Assembly (NCBI GenBank): GCA_964605145.1
Contig: CAZSBG010000003.1
Coordinates: 58,272 to 122,271, forward strand
Length of the DNA stretch: 64,000 bases
From: CAZSBG01 sp964605145
Lineage (GTDB): Bacteria; Zhuqueibacterota; Zhuqueibacteria; Thermofontimicrobiales; Thermofontimicrobiaceae
Reading direction: 5' to 3'
Part shown: piece by piece, positions 9,101 through 17,678 of the stretch
Layout: each line of letters opens with the position of its first letter
Numbering within the stretch: the first letter of the stretch is position 1
The notes under the pieces: generated by a model
The model's database searches: none
Told to the model about the DNA's origin: nothing
What the model saw: only the letters and a program-made list of their open reading frames with translations
Translations under genes and position numbers: made by a program

Positions 9101-9862
9101 CCGAAGAAAATTCACTTTTGCCCCGGTCAGTGCGTCCAAATCTTTCTCGCCATCGAGCCAGCGCCATATTTTCGACGGACGAATTTTGCTGTACACATTG
9201 AAATCATCTACGCCGGCATGCGCCCCGCCATCCTGAATCATGCTGATGGAACAGACCGTGTTCGCCGGTTTCATCGGCGCATAATCCAGCGCGATAGCAT
9301 TGTAAAATGGCGGCTCATCCGATTGGTCCCCCTGCCAGATTTTCATTTTGAACGACGCCGGCCTCTCCCCTTTCACATCCACGCGCACCCATTGCCAGAC
9401 GCCGAATTCGATCTGCCCTGGCTCCGAAGCGAACAGTGTTTCCGGCAAACTGCCCACCTCGGCTTTTTTGATGCTGATGACGCCATCCTTTGAAATCTCG
9501 AATTTATAGTCGCTCCATCCCTGCTGCCTTACGGCAATGGTGAATAAAAAATTTGTACCGTTGATGGGCTTGAACCGAAACAGGGTGGAAAAATCGCGAT
9601 TCAACACGGCATTTTCGAACGTGGGAATGGCTGCATAAATCTGTTGGGTGATATTGCTGCTGTCCAGCGATATGAATATGCCGTCCCTCACCTGCCAGGC
9701 GCCAAATCCCCACACTTTCATGTCCTGCCATTTTTCTGCGGTTCCGCTTTCGAAATTATCGGAGAATAAATCGCCCTTTTGAATGAACTGGCCTCTCGCC
9801 GTTACCGAAGCAAAGAAAAGCACGATTAACACTGACATACAGAAAATGGTAATTTTTTCCAC
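6137..9862 (-). CDS. Secreted multidomain esterase / prolyl-oligopeptidase-like hydrolase
   Basis: The 1241-residue protein starts at a GTG (AGGA upstream) with a signal peptide (MEKITIFCMSVLIVLFFASV, cleavage near residue 24). Residues ~30-225 look like a LamG or keto-disaccharide-hydrolase-like beta sandwich (FSDNFESG...W..GAWQVRDG). Residues ~240-320 are a helical tetratricopeptide-like stretch, and ~340-440 an immunoglobulin-like domain. Residues ~540-760 are an alpha/beta hydrolase with oxyanion LHGYDPG, nucleophile Ser638 (GGSMGG), Asp711 (HGVKDDIVP) and His743 (AMHGG). The remaining ~450 residues are beta-rich. This is the arrangement of PHB-depolymerase/feruloyl-esterase-type enzymes acting on polymers outside the cytoplasm. 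The substrate is unknown. Confidence 0.82.
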   Translation of the reverse strand: MEKITIFCMSVLIVLFFASVTARGQFIQKGDLFSDNFESGTAEKWQDMKVWGFGAWQVRDGIFISLDSSNITQQIYAAIPTFENAVLNRDFSTLFRFKPINGTNFLFTIAVRQQGWSDYKFEISKDGVISIKKAEVGSLPETLFASEPGQIEFGVWQWVRVDVKGERPASFKMKIWQGDQSDEPPFYNAIALDYAPMKPANTVCSISMIQDGGAHAGVDDFNVYSKIRPSKIWRWLDGEKDLDALTGAKVNFLRGELFFSESTLKENLDRFENKSIIHNNLAIISAENNDFEEALKQITKAREIAPENEAVQHNSKWVWYCAAREGLIASKSEGDFPFVILKPDKKVYRQTGQLIFKIGAFHSVFEDSEKDILCKLAVYDSNGTLRADFSEKISVKTNFIEKKIDISKWGDGNYETAVAVTNSGGKEFKGTAGFEIVRNKYEELADKIQSIENEIGKKKGDTITRIHSNDLASLEVKLLPLKKMLNNSDKPGYLALFEDFLSNGLAEVDSLFIKMSEEGNPFIGQKGSFLRGYYSDIEGSLQGYAVHAPNEYEPGQPYPLVINLHGYDPGFAAWHENQFLPAFMPFATEKGRYIVVNPFGRGNTMYQNIGENDVLTVLAEVKRLYDIDENRIYLTGGSMGGAGTWNIGLAFPDKFAALAPIMGPTEYAFWTGLDTTDLSPERTFILAKRSALSFAENASNLPVLCNHGVKDDIVPIAQSRKIVKRLRALGYNITYKEHPEAMHGGFDPQMDYDIYNGFEDKKRDGFPKRVVYKTASLKHNRAYWAEIDRFADVMAFAKIEGEIMDRRTIHVRTDNISEFSLRLNKNLVDIPAEIKISVNDEPALSASVSGELLIRFGAKQKKDGTVSGWTVLPDSNKSELVKTEILCGPILDAYNSGFMLVAGTAGSKMETKMNIREAEAFSEQWQAWQHVPCRLKKDSEISENDIAQFNLILFGGPNNNGVTKKIEADLPIRFEKNAVIVGEKKYRGQNVGAVFIYPNPLNRGRYVVVNAGNSWQAMDGIVRRMGSDFDYIIFDERTTGINFHQGNMTVDGSPLACGFFDQDWQVNPKYQWKTDEEVRGKILPRKVVEKPISAMEANAVYLSDVRPDQTDFWTGLPEMDRNFWGRALKDGSTKGIGVMPNCELVYSLDGSWKNLSGAVSVDLNPQVKAENMTNGKSKMQFAVYGDDNEIYVSRPMTLDSEVQRFSVPAFGVKELRLVIRTQDWLPNFSQSGTWLNLKFEK

Positions 9863-9904
9863 TGCAAAAATCCTACTTTTTGTTCATCTCCCTAAAAAAA
9901 AATA

Positions 9905-10053
9905 GACAGGATTACAGGATAAAAAAGCATCTTACAAGAACAAATCCTCACATTCCCGACATGAATAAAAAACTATCCTGAAAAAGAAGTGGGTTGCTGT
10001 TTGCACTTCGAACTTTCGCTACGTATATTTGTTTTGAATCCTGTTATCCTGCC
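9905..10053. repeat. Inverted repeat in the gap between ROK kinase and esterase
   Basis: GACAGGATTACAGGAT (9905-9920) and ATCCTGTTATCCTGCC (10038-10053) are inverted copies with 14 of 16 matches. They frame most of the 200-base intergenic gap. It looks like a decayed dispersed repeat rather than a terminator, since the loop is over 100 bases. Confidence 0.5.
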
Positions 10054-10062
10054 AAAAAAAAA

Positions 10063-10983
10063 TCACTTTTCAAGTCGTTTGAATAAAAATCGACTGGCGC
10101 CGAGCATGGCGCTGTTTTCGATATTTTGAGCCAGCTTGATCACCGTGGTCATCTTTTCATTAGCAAATACCTGTCGCAGCGTCGCCCCAAAAAAGTGAAA
10201 CGCTTTGGCAATCTGTCCGCCAACGACCACGCAATCCGCCTGAAATTGCTGCGCGTGCCAGATAAGGAAGTATCCCATGATGGAGCCGGTTTCCTCGAAT
10301 ACGCTCAGCGTGCGTTTATCGCCGTCTTCGGCCCGCTCGGCGATATCTTTGACCGTCAAATTCTTTTCTTCGTTCCGAATCAAATTCCGATAGGCTTCGA
10401 TAATCCCCCGGCTGGAGATTCGGTCGTCGAGGATGCCGCTTTTGTACTTTCGCCCGCCAATCCACGCCAACGCCGGAATGCCGGGGCCTTGTTCGAGAAT
10501 TTCGTCATCAGCCAAAAAGCCGGATCCCATGCCGGTGCCCAGCGTCACGCCAATAATTCGGTTGAAGCCCCGCGCCGCGCCCTGCCAGGCTTCGCCGCGG
10601 ACAAACGCCCAGGCGTCGTTTTCGAAAAGTATCGGAAAATCCGAAGCCAGTCCGAGACCGTTTCGAAACTCATCCCTTAAATTTACCCCGTAAATCGCTT
10701 CGTATTTATCCACGCCCTGTATCTGGCTGATGCCGTTCTCATAATCAAATGGCCCGGGCATACCAATTCCGATGCCGGCGATTTTCACTTTTTGCTTTTC
10801 GGCTATTTGAAATGCGCTTGTGAATGTGTTCAAAAACGGATTGATAATTTGTTCGAAGGTTCCTTTGGAATTTACCGAAGTTCGCTGGACGGAGCCGTCA
10901 ACGATCTTCCCCGAATCCGAGACAATCGCTGATTTAATGGACATGCCGCCAACATCCAGCGCAATGGCGAATCGTTCGGTCAT
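10063..10983 (-). CDS. ROK-family sugar kinase without the usual zinc motif
   Basis: The protein has 306 residues. The N-terminal phosphate-binding loop (ALDVGGMSIKSAIV), the catalytic Asp123 in FENDAW and the adenosine-site GVTLGTGMGSG place it in the ROK family, whose members phosphorylate glucose or N-acyl-hexosamines. The CxCGxxGCxE zinc-binding signature that usually follows is absent; the region reads WIGGRKYKSGILDDRISSRG instead. The start at 10983 follows GAGGG and is three bases after the stop of the flavin-reductase-like gene, so the two are cotranscribed. Specificity is unknown. A relative of the zinc-free ROK kinases is likely. Confidence 0.85.
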   Translation of the reverse strand: MTERFAIALDVGGMSIKSAIVSDSGKIVDGSVQRTSVNSKGTFEQIINPFLNTFTSAFQIAEKQKVKIAGIGIGMPGPFDYENGISQIQGVDKYEAIYGVNLRDEFRNGLGLASDFPILFENDAWAFVRGEAWQGAARGFNRIIGVTLGTGMGSGFLADDEILEQGPGIPALAWIGGRKYKSGILDDRISSRGIIEAYRNLIRNEEKNLTVKDIAERAEDGDKRTLSVFEETGSIMGYFLIWHAQQFQADCVVVGGQIAKAFHFFGATLRQVFANEKMTTVIKLAQNIENSAMLGASRFLFKRLEK

Positions 10984-10986
10984 TCC

Positions 10987-11862
10987 CTATACCCTCTTGT
11001 TCCAGATCATTTTGGACAAAATCTGCGTAAGTTTTGCTTTAACATTCGAATTCAATTCCGGATCAGGATTTTGCTGCCAAGTTTCATTCAATTCCAAAAT
11101 ACGCCTTCTCTCCACTTCGGATATCTTCCCGCGCGACCATTCGTCCTCAATCCATTCCTCAAAAGTGCCCAACCACTTTGTGCTCGAACCGATATCGTCA
11201 GGATTGCGGACGAGATTCTGTCTGTCGATTTGACCAAAATAGAGTCGCGGCGCCGAATGCCCGGCCGTTGCGATGGCAGTTTCGAACACCGGATCGAAAT
11301 TCAATATGCCGAAGGCCAGTGGGTTTTCCATATCCTTCTGAAGCATCTCGCCGGAAACAGAAATGCCAACCGCCTGGCAGACAAAAAGCGTGTAATGATC
11401 TCCCACAGCGCAGGAAGTCTTCACGATGGCTTCGATATTCACAGGGCATTCTTTTATCCCGCTTGGTTTTATTTTCTGGGAAGAAAGCGCTGTCAGTCTC
11501 GACACTTCGATTTCATTGATGCCCCGGGGAAGCGGCAAACCTGCCACCCAGATTTGATCCATCAATTCTGCCCCCGGAAAACTGATGACGCATTCTTTCG
11601 TTTCATTTAAATTTGCGAACGCCTGACGAACCGGGATGTTCGGCACATCCTTGCTTCCCACAGAAAAAGCAAAATAATAGTTGGATTCGCTGGCGTCGGC
11701 CAGGGAATTGACGCCCACACAGGTTCCCAGCGTCACCGGGGTGGCATTGTTATTTCCGAAAGAATCAATGGTTGAAACGAGATAAACAACTTGCGGAGGC
11801 TGAATCCAGCGATAGTTGAAGCCCTTATCTGATTTCATGAGATCGAAGAACGTTCGCGACAT
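10987..11862 (-). CDS. Flavin-reductase-like (FMN-binding split barrel) protein
   Basis: The 291-residue protein contains the flavin reductase-like pattern VVYLVSTIDSFGNNNATPVT, AFSVGSKDVPN and a conserved ECPVNIEAIV strand, typical of the DIM6/NTAB FMN-binding family. Such proteins bind FMN and act as flavin reductases, or in anaerobes as flavoredoxin-like electron carriers. It is about 90 residues longer than minimal members, with an extended C-terminal helical part. It lies immediately upstream of the ROK kinase, but a functional link between the two is not obvious. Confidence 0.82.
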   Translation of the reverse strand: MSRTFFDLMKSDKGFNYRWIQPPQVVYLVSTIDSFGNNNATPVTLGTCVGVNSLADASESNYYFAFSVGSKDVPNIPVRQAFANLNETKECVISFPGAELMDQIWVAGLPLPRGINEIEVSRLTALSSQKIKPSGIKECPVNIEAIVKTSCAVGDHYTLFVCQAVGISVSGEMLQKDMENPLAFGILNFDPVFETAIATAGHSAPRLYFGQIDRQNLVRNPDDIGSSTKWLGTFEEWIEDEWSRGKISEVERRRILELNETWQQNPDPELNSNVKAKLTQILSKMIWNKRV

Positions 11863-11989
11863 GTTGATTTCCGTAAATTTGGGTAGGCTTATATAAAATA
11901 TGTATCAATCAATTTTTATCAGCATACATCAGCGAAAACGGGCCGAAGGATGCATCTGCCTTTGGAATGATCCATGTCCAAACTTGAAT

Positions 11990-12655
11990 TTAATAAATTT
12001 TCTCAGGCTTGAACAGAAACTTAGCATACACATAGGCAATCGCTTCGCTGATTATCGTCCGCACGCCTTCGCCGTATTTCCACCATCGTTTTGGATCGTA
12101 ATCCTGATCCGTAATAGCGATAATCCCAATTTTGACTTCATGCTCGAGCGCCCGCTCGAACAGCATACGGCTTCGCCGGGAATGCGTGCCCAGCGAAATA
12201 AGGTTTAGCGATTTTACAGCCAAATCCGATTCATCCAGCCATTTTCTCAGGGCCACTGCTGTTTCGTACGTGCGATCACGAATCACAAATGGCGCAGGCA
12301 CGGCCACAACCTGTTCAGGATTCACGCCCAATTTCACCAGGGATTGCGCCCCGATTTCAGCGAAATTGTTGAACTCAATTAAATACGATCCTTTTTCCGT
12401 TGGCTCGCCGGTTACAATGAGCAGTTTGTAATTATTGGCTTCAAATTCGGATTTTGCATATTCAAAAACATAATCCGGCACCCAGCCCTCAACCACCAGC
12501 AACTCGCTCTCGACAGGACGATTTGGCGCTAAAAATGGATGGATAGTTAATATAATCGCCGTTGCCATTCCGAAAAATATGATACCAATCAACAGCCATC
12601 CATACGCCGAAGGAAGCCAGCACTGTCTGCGTTTCAGTAATCCGAATAAAGCCAT
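11990..12655 (-). CDS. DUF218 (YdcF/SanA-type) membrane-anchored protein
   Basis: About 221 residues. An N-terminal transmembrane segment (~residues 15-35) is followed by a DUF218 domain with ELLVVEGWVPDYVFEYAKSE, LLIVTGEPTEKGS and SLGTHSRRSRMLFERAL. DUF218 proteins such as SanA and ElyC influence envelope integrity or peptidoglycan, with unknown chemistry. I chose the ATG at 12655, which follows a GGAAAGGGATGG region; a GTG at 12673 is the alternative. Confidence 0.8.
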   Translation of the reverse strand: MALFGLLKRRQCWLPSAYGWLLIGIIFFGMATAIILTIHPFLAPNRPVESELLVVEGWVPDYVFEYAKSEFEANNYKLLIVTGEPTEKGSYLIEFNNFAEIGAQSLVKLGVNPEQVVAVPAPFVIRDRTYETAVALRKWLDESDLAVKSLNLISLGTHSRRSRMLFERALEHEVKIGIIAITDQDYDPKRWWKYGEGVRTIISEAIAYVYAKFLFKPEKIY

Positions 12656-12717
12656 CAATCCATCCCTTTCCACTTCCCGTTTACCGTAAAATCAAAGATG
12701 AATATTCTACAGTTCTT

Positions 12718-13458
12718 TTATGCTTCAGGATAAATCTGCTCGCCATTATTGAACCGGGCGACCAACTCGAATTCATAATCAAAGTAATCTGTGTTGGCGA
12801 AATGCGCCGGCGCGGTGGCTTCCACGTCCGTGCCCCGGTAATCTTTGATTTTTTTCTCGGGCCACTTTTCCGGGTTCAATTTGTAGAAAAGCAGTTTTCC
12901 CGGCCGGGAATCGGTTGTGCGAATATCGCTTTGATAGAGAAATTCGAACACAGCTCGCACGCCCACGCTGCACACTTTTTTCCGCTTGCCCAAATCAAAA
13001 AATTTCAATCGCCGTTGATGGTCGTAGCCAAGAATATTGTTGATAGCCAGATCCAGCACCTGCCCGAGATCGTAGTCTTCGCCGACCATGTCCATCACAG
13101 CTTTGCGCATGGTTCGCAGATGGGCCGGCGTTAGCTCGACAAATTTTAATCGATAAATAGTGAGATTGGCAAGACAATACTCGCGCAGGTGTTTGGTTGT
13201 GGCTTTGGGCAGTTCAACGGAAAACGTATTGGACTCGTCCAAATAAAACATGGCGTGGGTGTCTTTCCAGTTGGACTTTTTTCCGAACATTCGCCGCTGC
13301 TGCCATTGAATGCCGGCATGGATTATGGCCGACCAGATTTCCCACCATTTGTGCGAGCCAATCCAGGTGACTACATCGCCCGGTTTGATGACATCAAGAA
13401 TGGATTCGTAAGCGCGATTGACGAGCGCGCGATCCTTATAATTTCCCGACATGCTCAT
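12718..13458 (-). CDS. Permuted NlpC/P60 (YiiX-like) papain-fold hydrolase
   Basis: The 246-residue protein has the order expected of circularly permuted papain-like hydrolases. His68 in KDTHAMFYL comes first and the candidate nucleophile Cys163 in KKVCSVGVRAVFE comes later. The N-terminal KPGDVVTWIG is a typical opening strand. Such enzymes cleave peptide or acyl bonds in the cell wall, in lipids, or as cytosolic amidases. No signal peptide is visible. The start follows CCGGAG. The protein has a long region between His and Cys (~95 residues), and its substrate is unknown. Confidence 0.7.
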   Translation of the reverse strand: MSMSGNYKDRALVNRAYESILDVIKPGDVVTWIGSHKWWEIWSAIIHAGIQWQQRRMFGKKSNWKDTHAMFYLDESNTFSVELPKATTKHLREYCLANLTIYRLKFVELTPAHLRTMRKAVMDMVGEDYDLGQVLDLAINNILGYDHQRRLKFFDLGKRKKVCSVGVRAVFEFLYQSDIRTTDSRPGKLLFYKLNPEKWPEKKIKDYRGTDVEATAPAHFANTDYFDYEFELVARFNNGEQIYPEA

Positions 13459-13490
13459 TTTTACACTCCGGTAAAAAGTAAATAATCAAA

Positions 13491-13742
13491 TTATTCACGT
13501 TTTAATGAAGCAATGATTTTTGTATCCCAGTCGTCATCCACCTCAACTAACAAGGTACAGCGTTCATTTTCGCGATAATTTATTTCCCTGAGCAAAGCGT
13601 CCATGTTCTGTATTTCAGAAGTTTCGAGATCCTGATTTTTCAATAATTCTTTTAGATGCCGCTTGAATTCTGTTTCCCATAACACTTTCATTATATTCAA
13701 ATACTCCACATTTTTCAGTTTTAATACATATTTAACAATCAC
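13491..13742 (-). CDS. Small hypothetical protein
   Basis: An acidic and helical 83-residue reading frame (or 66 residues from the internal ATG at 13691, MKVLWETEF). It contains TSEIQNMDALLREINYRENE and an acidic VEVDDDW. I do not recognise a family. The GTG start at 13742 has little ribosome-binding signal. It precedes the YiiX-like gene by ~30 bases. Confidence 0.5.
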   Translation of the reverse strand: MIVKYVLKLKNVEYLNIMKVLWETEFKRHLKELLKNQDLETSEIQNMDALLREINYRENERCTLLVEVDDDWDTKIIASLKRE

Positions 13743-13846
13743 AGGTTACGCATGAAACACTAATTATTAATGTCCATACAATACAAAAGTGAAACCATAA
13801 AATCAAGCGTTTTTTAAAATGGTTTTCGACAAAAATAATCAGAAAA

Positions 13847-15634
13847 TTATCTCAGGAGGGCTTTGGCGATTTTACACGGCGTCGCCCCCAAATTTTCAAC
13901 CCGGTATTTTCCAAGGCAGGCCGGCACAATGATCGTTTCGGAATAGTTAAAAATGAAAAATATGTTTGAATCACTGACTGACGAAAGCTTCACCGACTCA
14001 CCTTCAACCAGGGTAAGCACATGAAATTTTCCATCGGTGTTGTCCTCCATCTTTCTGTCGAATTCCAATCTGAACACCACATGAAAAAATTCCCGCCGGT
14101 CGCCGATGAGATATTCAGCCCAGCCCCTGCCTGAACGAACCAGCTTCGGTTCCTGCACGAGATTTTGCGCCACCCACTTTTTCCGCCGGAACCATTTTAT
14201 CACGTTGAACGCATGCGCCACATGAATGGGCCGCATGACTCCGTTCAGATCCGGGCGCAGATGGTCGTAAATTTTGAACGTGTAGCGGTAGGTCGTGGCG
14301 CTGATTTCCAGCACCACCTGGCCTTCGCCGGAGCCGTGTACGGTACCCGGGGGAATCATCAGCAAATCGTGTCTTTTGCTGGGCACACTGTTCACAAAAT
14401 CGCGATAGTTGAAGCCAATCCCCTTCTCATCGGCTAATTTCGCGGCCTGGTGGAATTCCTCCTTTTGGGTTTCGTCCTTCACCCCCAAATTGACGCTGGT
14501 TCCCTCTTTCGCCTCAACGATGTAGTACATTTCTCCCTGGTGATACGGTTCGTTAAAATGTTTACGGATGTACGGCGTTGGCGGGTGCACCTGTATGGAC
14601 AGATCGCCGCCTTCCATTGTGTCCAGGTAATCGTAACGAATCGGGAATTCACCGCCGAATCGCCGTTTTGGCACATCGCCCATAATGCTATCGTAACCAA
14701 AATGGAAGAAGGTCGTCCACGGTAATTCCAATATTTCTTTTTGAACCGAAACGAGCAGGCTCATCTCCTGGGCAATCACCTCAAAACTCCACGCACAGTT
14801 GAGCCATTCGTCCGGGAGGTTGCGGACTTTTTTCAGCCATTGCCCGCCCCAGGGGCCAGGTTCGTACATGGGCTTAAGCCGAAACGGAGAAGTGGCCAGT
14901 GCACCAGCGATTTTGCGAAGAGCTGACAGCGAAATCAATTTCGGTGAATCAGGGACATTTCCATCGATGTAATAATCAGCCTTTGCCATCAAACTATTTC
15001 GATGTCGGTCATTGACTTGAAAATCAACATAATAAAGCTTTTTCGGACTGACGCTCTGCGTTTTCCCGGCCATCTGCGTCCATGTTTTCGAGCGCTTCAG
15101 AACCTCCTGCCGTGTTAAATCAATGTAGAAAATCGAATCATACAATTTTCGAAGCCGGCTCAGCGCTGCGCCGGGACCAAAGCAAATGACAAACTCCCGC
15201 GCTTCGGTCTTCTTCTTCGAACCGGATATTTCCTTCTTCAGCGAGGCTAATTTTTGTTTGTCGAATAAAGTGACCAAATCCTTCTTATAAATTCTTCCGA
15301 ACACCGGATCATCGGTTAAAAACGGTGTCAACATTTCATCGATCTCGGACTGCGATTTGAGCCCGCTTCCAACATTGAAAAAGGAAACGGAATATCCCCT
15401 CTCCGAAAGCTCCGCTTCCATCTGGCCGATTATGAATTGCCAGTCATTGCCAACATACCCATCCAGCGCGATTATCGCTGGTCTATTTTTATTCGGAAAT
15501 TGGCTCGCATAAAGCTGATCCAGAAATCCGGCAATCGCCTTCCACCCCACAATCGTTTCATTGTCATTTTCGAGATTGATAAATGGTTGATTTAAAGCTT
15601 CTATTCTGCTCTCAAATTCTGCCTGAGTTGTCAT
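13847..15634 (-). CDS. manA: Class I mannose-6-phosphate isomerase fused to a degenerate kinase-like domain
   Basis: The 595-residue protein is about twice the usual ManA length. Residues ~250-595 are a type I phosphomannose isomerase with FRLKPMYEPGPWGGQWL, zinc ligands Gln348 and His350 (SIQVHP), Glu368 (QGEMYYI), His433 (PPGTVHGSG) and a C-terminal cupin. It interconverts mannose-6-P and fructose-6-P. Residues ~50-180 resemble a uridine-kinase-type P-loop domain, but the loop reads GYVGNDWQ (59-66) with no GK[ST], so it should not bind ATP normally. The start at 15634 follows GGGAAATTAA. Confidence 0.85.
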   Translation of the reverse strand: MTTQAEFESRIEALNQPFINLENDNETIVGWKAIAGFLDQLYASQFPNKNRPAIIALDGYVGNDWQFIIGQMEAELSERGYSVSFFNVGSGLKSQSEIDEMLTPFLTDDPVFGRIYKKDLVTLFDKQKLASLKKEISGSKKKTEAREFVICFGPGAALSRLRKLYDSIFYIDLTRQEVLKRSKTWTQMAGKTQSVSPKKLYYVDFQVNDRHRNSLMAKADYYIDGNVPDSPKLISLSALRKIAGALATSPFRLKPMYEPGPWGGQWLKKVRNLPDEWLNCAWSFEVIAQEMSLLVSVQKEILELPWTTFFHFGYDSIMGDVPKRRFGGEFPIRYDYLDTMEGGDLSIQVHPPTPYIRKHFNEPYHQGEMYYIVEAKEGTSVNLGVKDETQKEEFHQAAKLADEKGIGFNYRDFVNSVPSKRHDLLMIPPGTVHGSGEGQVVLEISATTYRYTFKIYDHLRPDLNGVMRPIHVAHAFNVIKWFRRKKWVAQNLVQEPKLVRSGRGWAEYLIGDRREFFHVVFRLEFDRKMEDNTDGKFHVLTLVEGESVKLSSVSDSNIFFIFNYSETIIVPACLGKYRVENLGATPCKIAKALLR

Positions 15635-15806
15635 TTAATTTCCCGGTATTTTTTTCGAAATCAATTTCTGCCTCAAAGGCTCGGAGGCTCGAAGAAAAAA
15701 TTAAAAGCAAAAAAAAGAATTATTGCATACAAAAGTGAAATTTTTATTCGCGTAATTCTCGGTGGCTCTTTTATATTGGAGTTTTCGCGCCTTCGTGGCA
15801 AACGGA

Positions 15807-17678
15807 CTAAATGCACCCTCTGCTTTTCATGAATCTGGCGAATCGCACCACTTCGTGCGGTTTGGCTAAAAACAACCGACCGCTGTCACCGCCATTTTTG
15901 GCAAAGGTCATGGCTTTTTGTACCTCGGCCAGACTCAATCCTTTGGACGCCAGCCCAAAATAACACGGCACAAATCCCCAAAATGGCGAATCCAGCCCAA
16001 GAATAATCCATCCTTTTTGATGGGAGTTGACGATTTTGTTCTCCCATTTCCGCAAATCCGCGAACGGATCGAAGCTCCAGTGCTCTGATTGCTGGTTCAG
16101 CACGATGAAATTTTCACTCGAAAACAGAATTTCCGGAAACTGGTTTTCATGTTTGTAAGAGATCGCGTACTGGAACCCGGCCTCGGCTAACACCTCGAAC
16201 TGCGGTTCGGCCGTGTTGTGCTTGTACTGCGGACACGCATCCTGGAATGAATAATGGCCGATGGGAAGATGCTTCTTGCCGGCGTAATGTTCGATCACCC
16301 CGAACGCCTGCTTCAGACTTTTGAGATAATGCTCCGGGCTGATGTAGCCTTTGGCTTCGGTGGCCGCGCCAATGCCGGCGCTCACGAGCAACGGTTCGAT
16401 GGTTGGATAAACGCCCCCCATTTCTTTGCTGATGTACATCTGCTCGATTCCCTCCTCGGCGTATTCCCACCACGAACTGGGGAACGCCAGACCAGCGGTC
16501 AAACCATCGATGGTGTGCAAATCCAGAATCCGCGGTAACACTGGCAAATGTCCCAAATCAGAAGCGTAATGCATGAAACATACCGGGATTTTGCCGTTCT
16601 CCAACTGGTCTATCAGAAAATCATCGCTGTATTCCTGCTGCCACGGCGGGATCACATCCGGCAGCCAGTCATTTGGCATCTTGATTTTATTTTTGATGGT
16701 GATTCCCAATTCCACGTCGTGCACCAGCGAAAAAACGATGTTGTGCTTCGATGCATCCGCGATGATCATGTCGTTGAATACCTGGCTGCCCCAGACCAGT
16801 TTGTTGCCGACAATGTCGGTCAACTCGCCCAACAATTCCACAGCCCGCGGCAGAGACTGCACCGCGGCGATGGCAAGAATGCGGTCGCGCAAATATTTTG
16901 GCGTCCAGCGCAGGGTGATGGGATCGTTGCCCAGAGCGAATCCCTTTGCCTCTGAAATCCAGCGTCGAGCGATCCGTTCGGTGATGGTGACGTAATTATC
17001 TTCCGGCTGTACCGAATCGATGATTTCCACTGCCAATCCAAGCTCTTCAAATCGCGCAGCCGCTTCGGTGGGACAAAAAATGAGATGGACTTTCTTCAAT
17101 CCCAGGGAAATCAATCGCTGCCACTGGGAATCATCCAATTCACAATGAAATGCCAGCGCGTTCCGGAAGAAAATTTCCGGATAGCAGAAGGTATCCAATC
17201 TCGATTCCCCGGCAATTTTGAAATTACCCAATACAATTTTTTCGTTGGGAAAGGGAAGTGTTTCGGCCGAGAAAACCACAGCCTCTGTCGGAAATGGTTC
17301 ATTGAATTGCTCAAAAATTTCAACATAAAAATCGACAAGCTCGTTCGATGTTTTTTTCACGATGGCGCCGCGATTCCGCGCTCGCAAAAAACGTTCGAAT
17401 TGAATCGGCGCTTCTTCGGTCAATGCATAAAAATGAACCGAATCGTAAAAGTTGCACAGGTAATAGAATTGCTCATCGTGCTTGTTTCCCGTGTACGGCA
17501 AGGCATCGCCGATGTCTGCCACACTGGGCCGGACCGCGAAATAACCATCGTAATCCATTCCATGTTTTTCCGCTAACCAGGCTAAAACAGGCAACGCGGT
17601 CGCGCGAGCGGGGCAGTTTTCATGGCTGTAGAAAAATAGAAGATCGTTATTTTTATGAGATTTTTCTATGTTTGACAT
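15807..17678 (-). CDS. Large uncharacterised cytoplasmic protein
   Basis: The 623-residue protein has a very strong ribosome-binding site (AGGAGG before the ATG) and no signal peptide or membrane segment. I do not recognise the family. Visible features are an N-terminal FFYSHENCPARATALPVLAW, a central alpha/beta region with histidines and acidic residues (VCFMHYASDLGHLPVLPR, LDLHTIDG), and a late segment IGHYSFQDACPQYKHN followed by EAGFQYAISY that recalls polysaccharide-deacetylase or GH-type barrels. This suggests a metal-dependent or carbohydrate-active enzyme, but that is only an impression. It precedes the ManA fusion by ~170 bases. Confidence 0.75.
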   Translation of the reverse strand: MSNIEKSHKNNDLLFFYSHENCPARATALPVLAWLAEKHGMDYDGYFAVRPSVADIGDALPYTGNKHDEQFYYLCNFYDSVHFYALTEEAPIQFERFLRARNRGAIVKKTSNELVDFYVEIFEQFNEPFPTEAVVFSAETLPFPNEKIVLGNFKIAGESRLDTFCYPEIFFRNALAFHCELDDSQWQRLISLGLKKVHLIFCPTEAAARFEELGLAVEIIDSVQPEDNYVTITERIARRWISEAKGFALGNDPITLRWTPKYLRDRILAIAAVQSLPRAVELLGELTDIVGNKLVWGSQVFNDMIIADASKHNIVFSLVHDVELGITIKNKIKMPNDWLPDVIPPWQQEYSDDFLIDQLENGKIPVCFMHYASDLGHLPVLPRILDLHTIDGLTAGLAFPSSWWEYAEEGIEQMYISKEMGGVYPTIEPLLVSAGIGAATEAKGYISPEHYLKSLKQAFGVIEHYAGKKHLPIGHYSFQDACPQYKHNTAEPQFEVLAEAGFQYAISYKHENQFPEILFSSENFIVLNQQSEHWSFDPFADLRKWENKIVNSHQKGWIILGLDSPFWGFVPCYFGLASKGLSLAEVQKAMTFAKNGGDSGRLFLAKPHEVVRFARFMKSRGCI

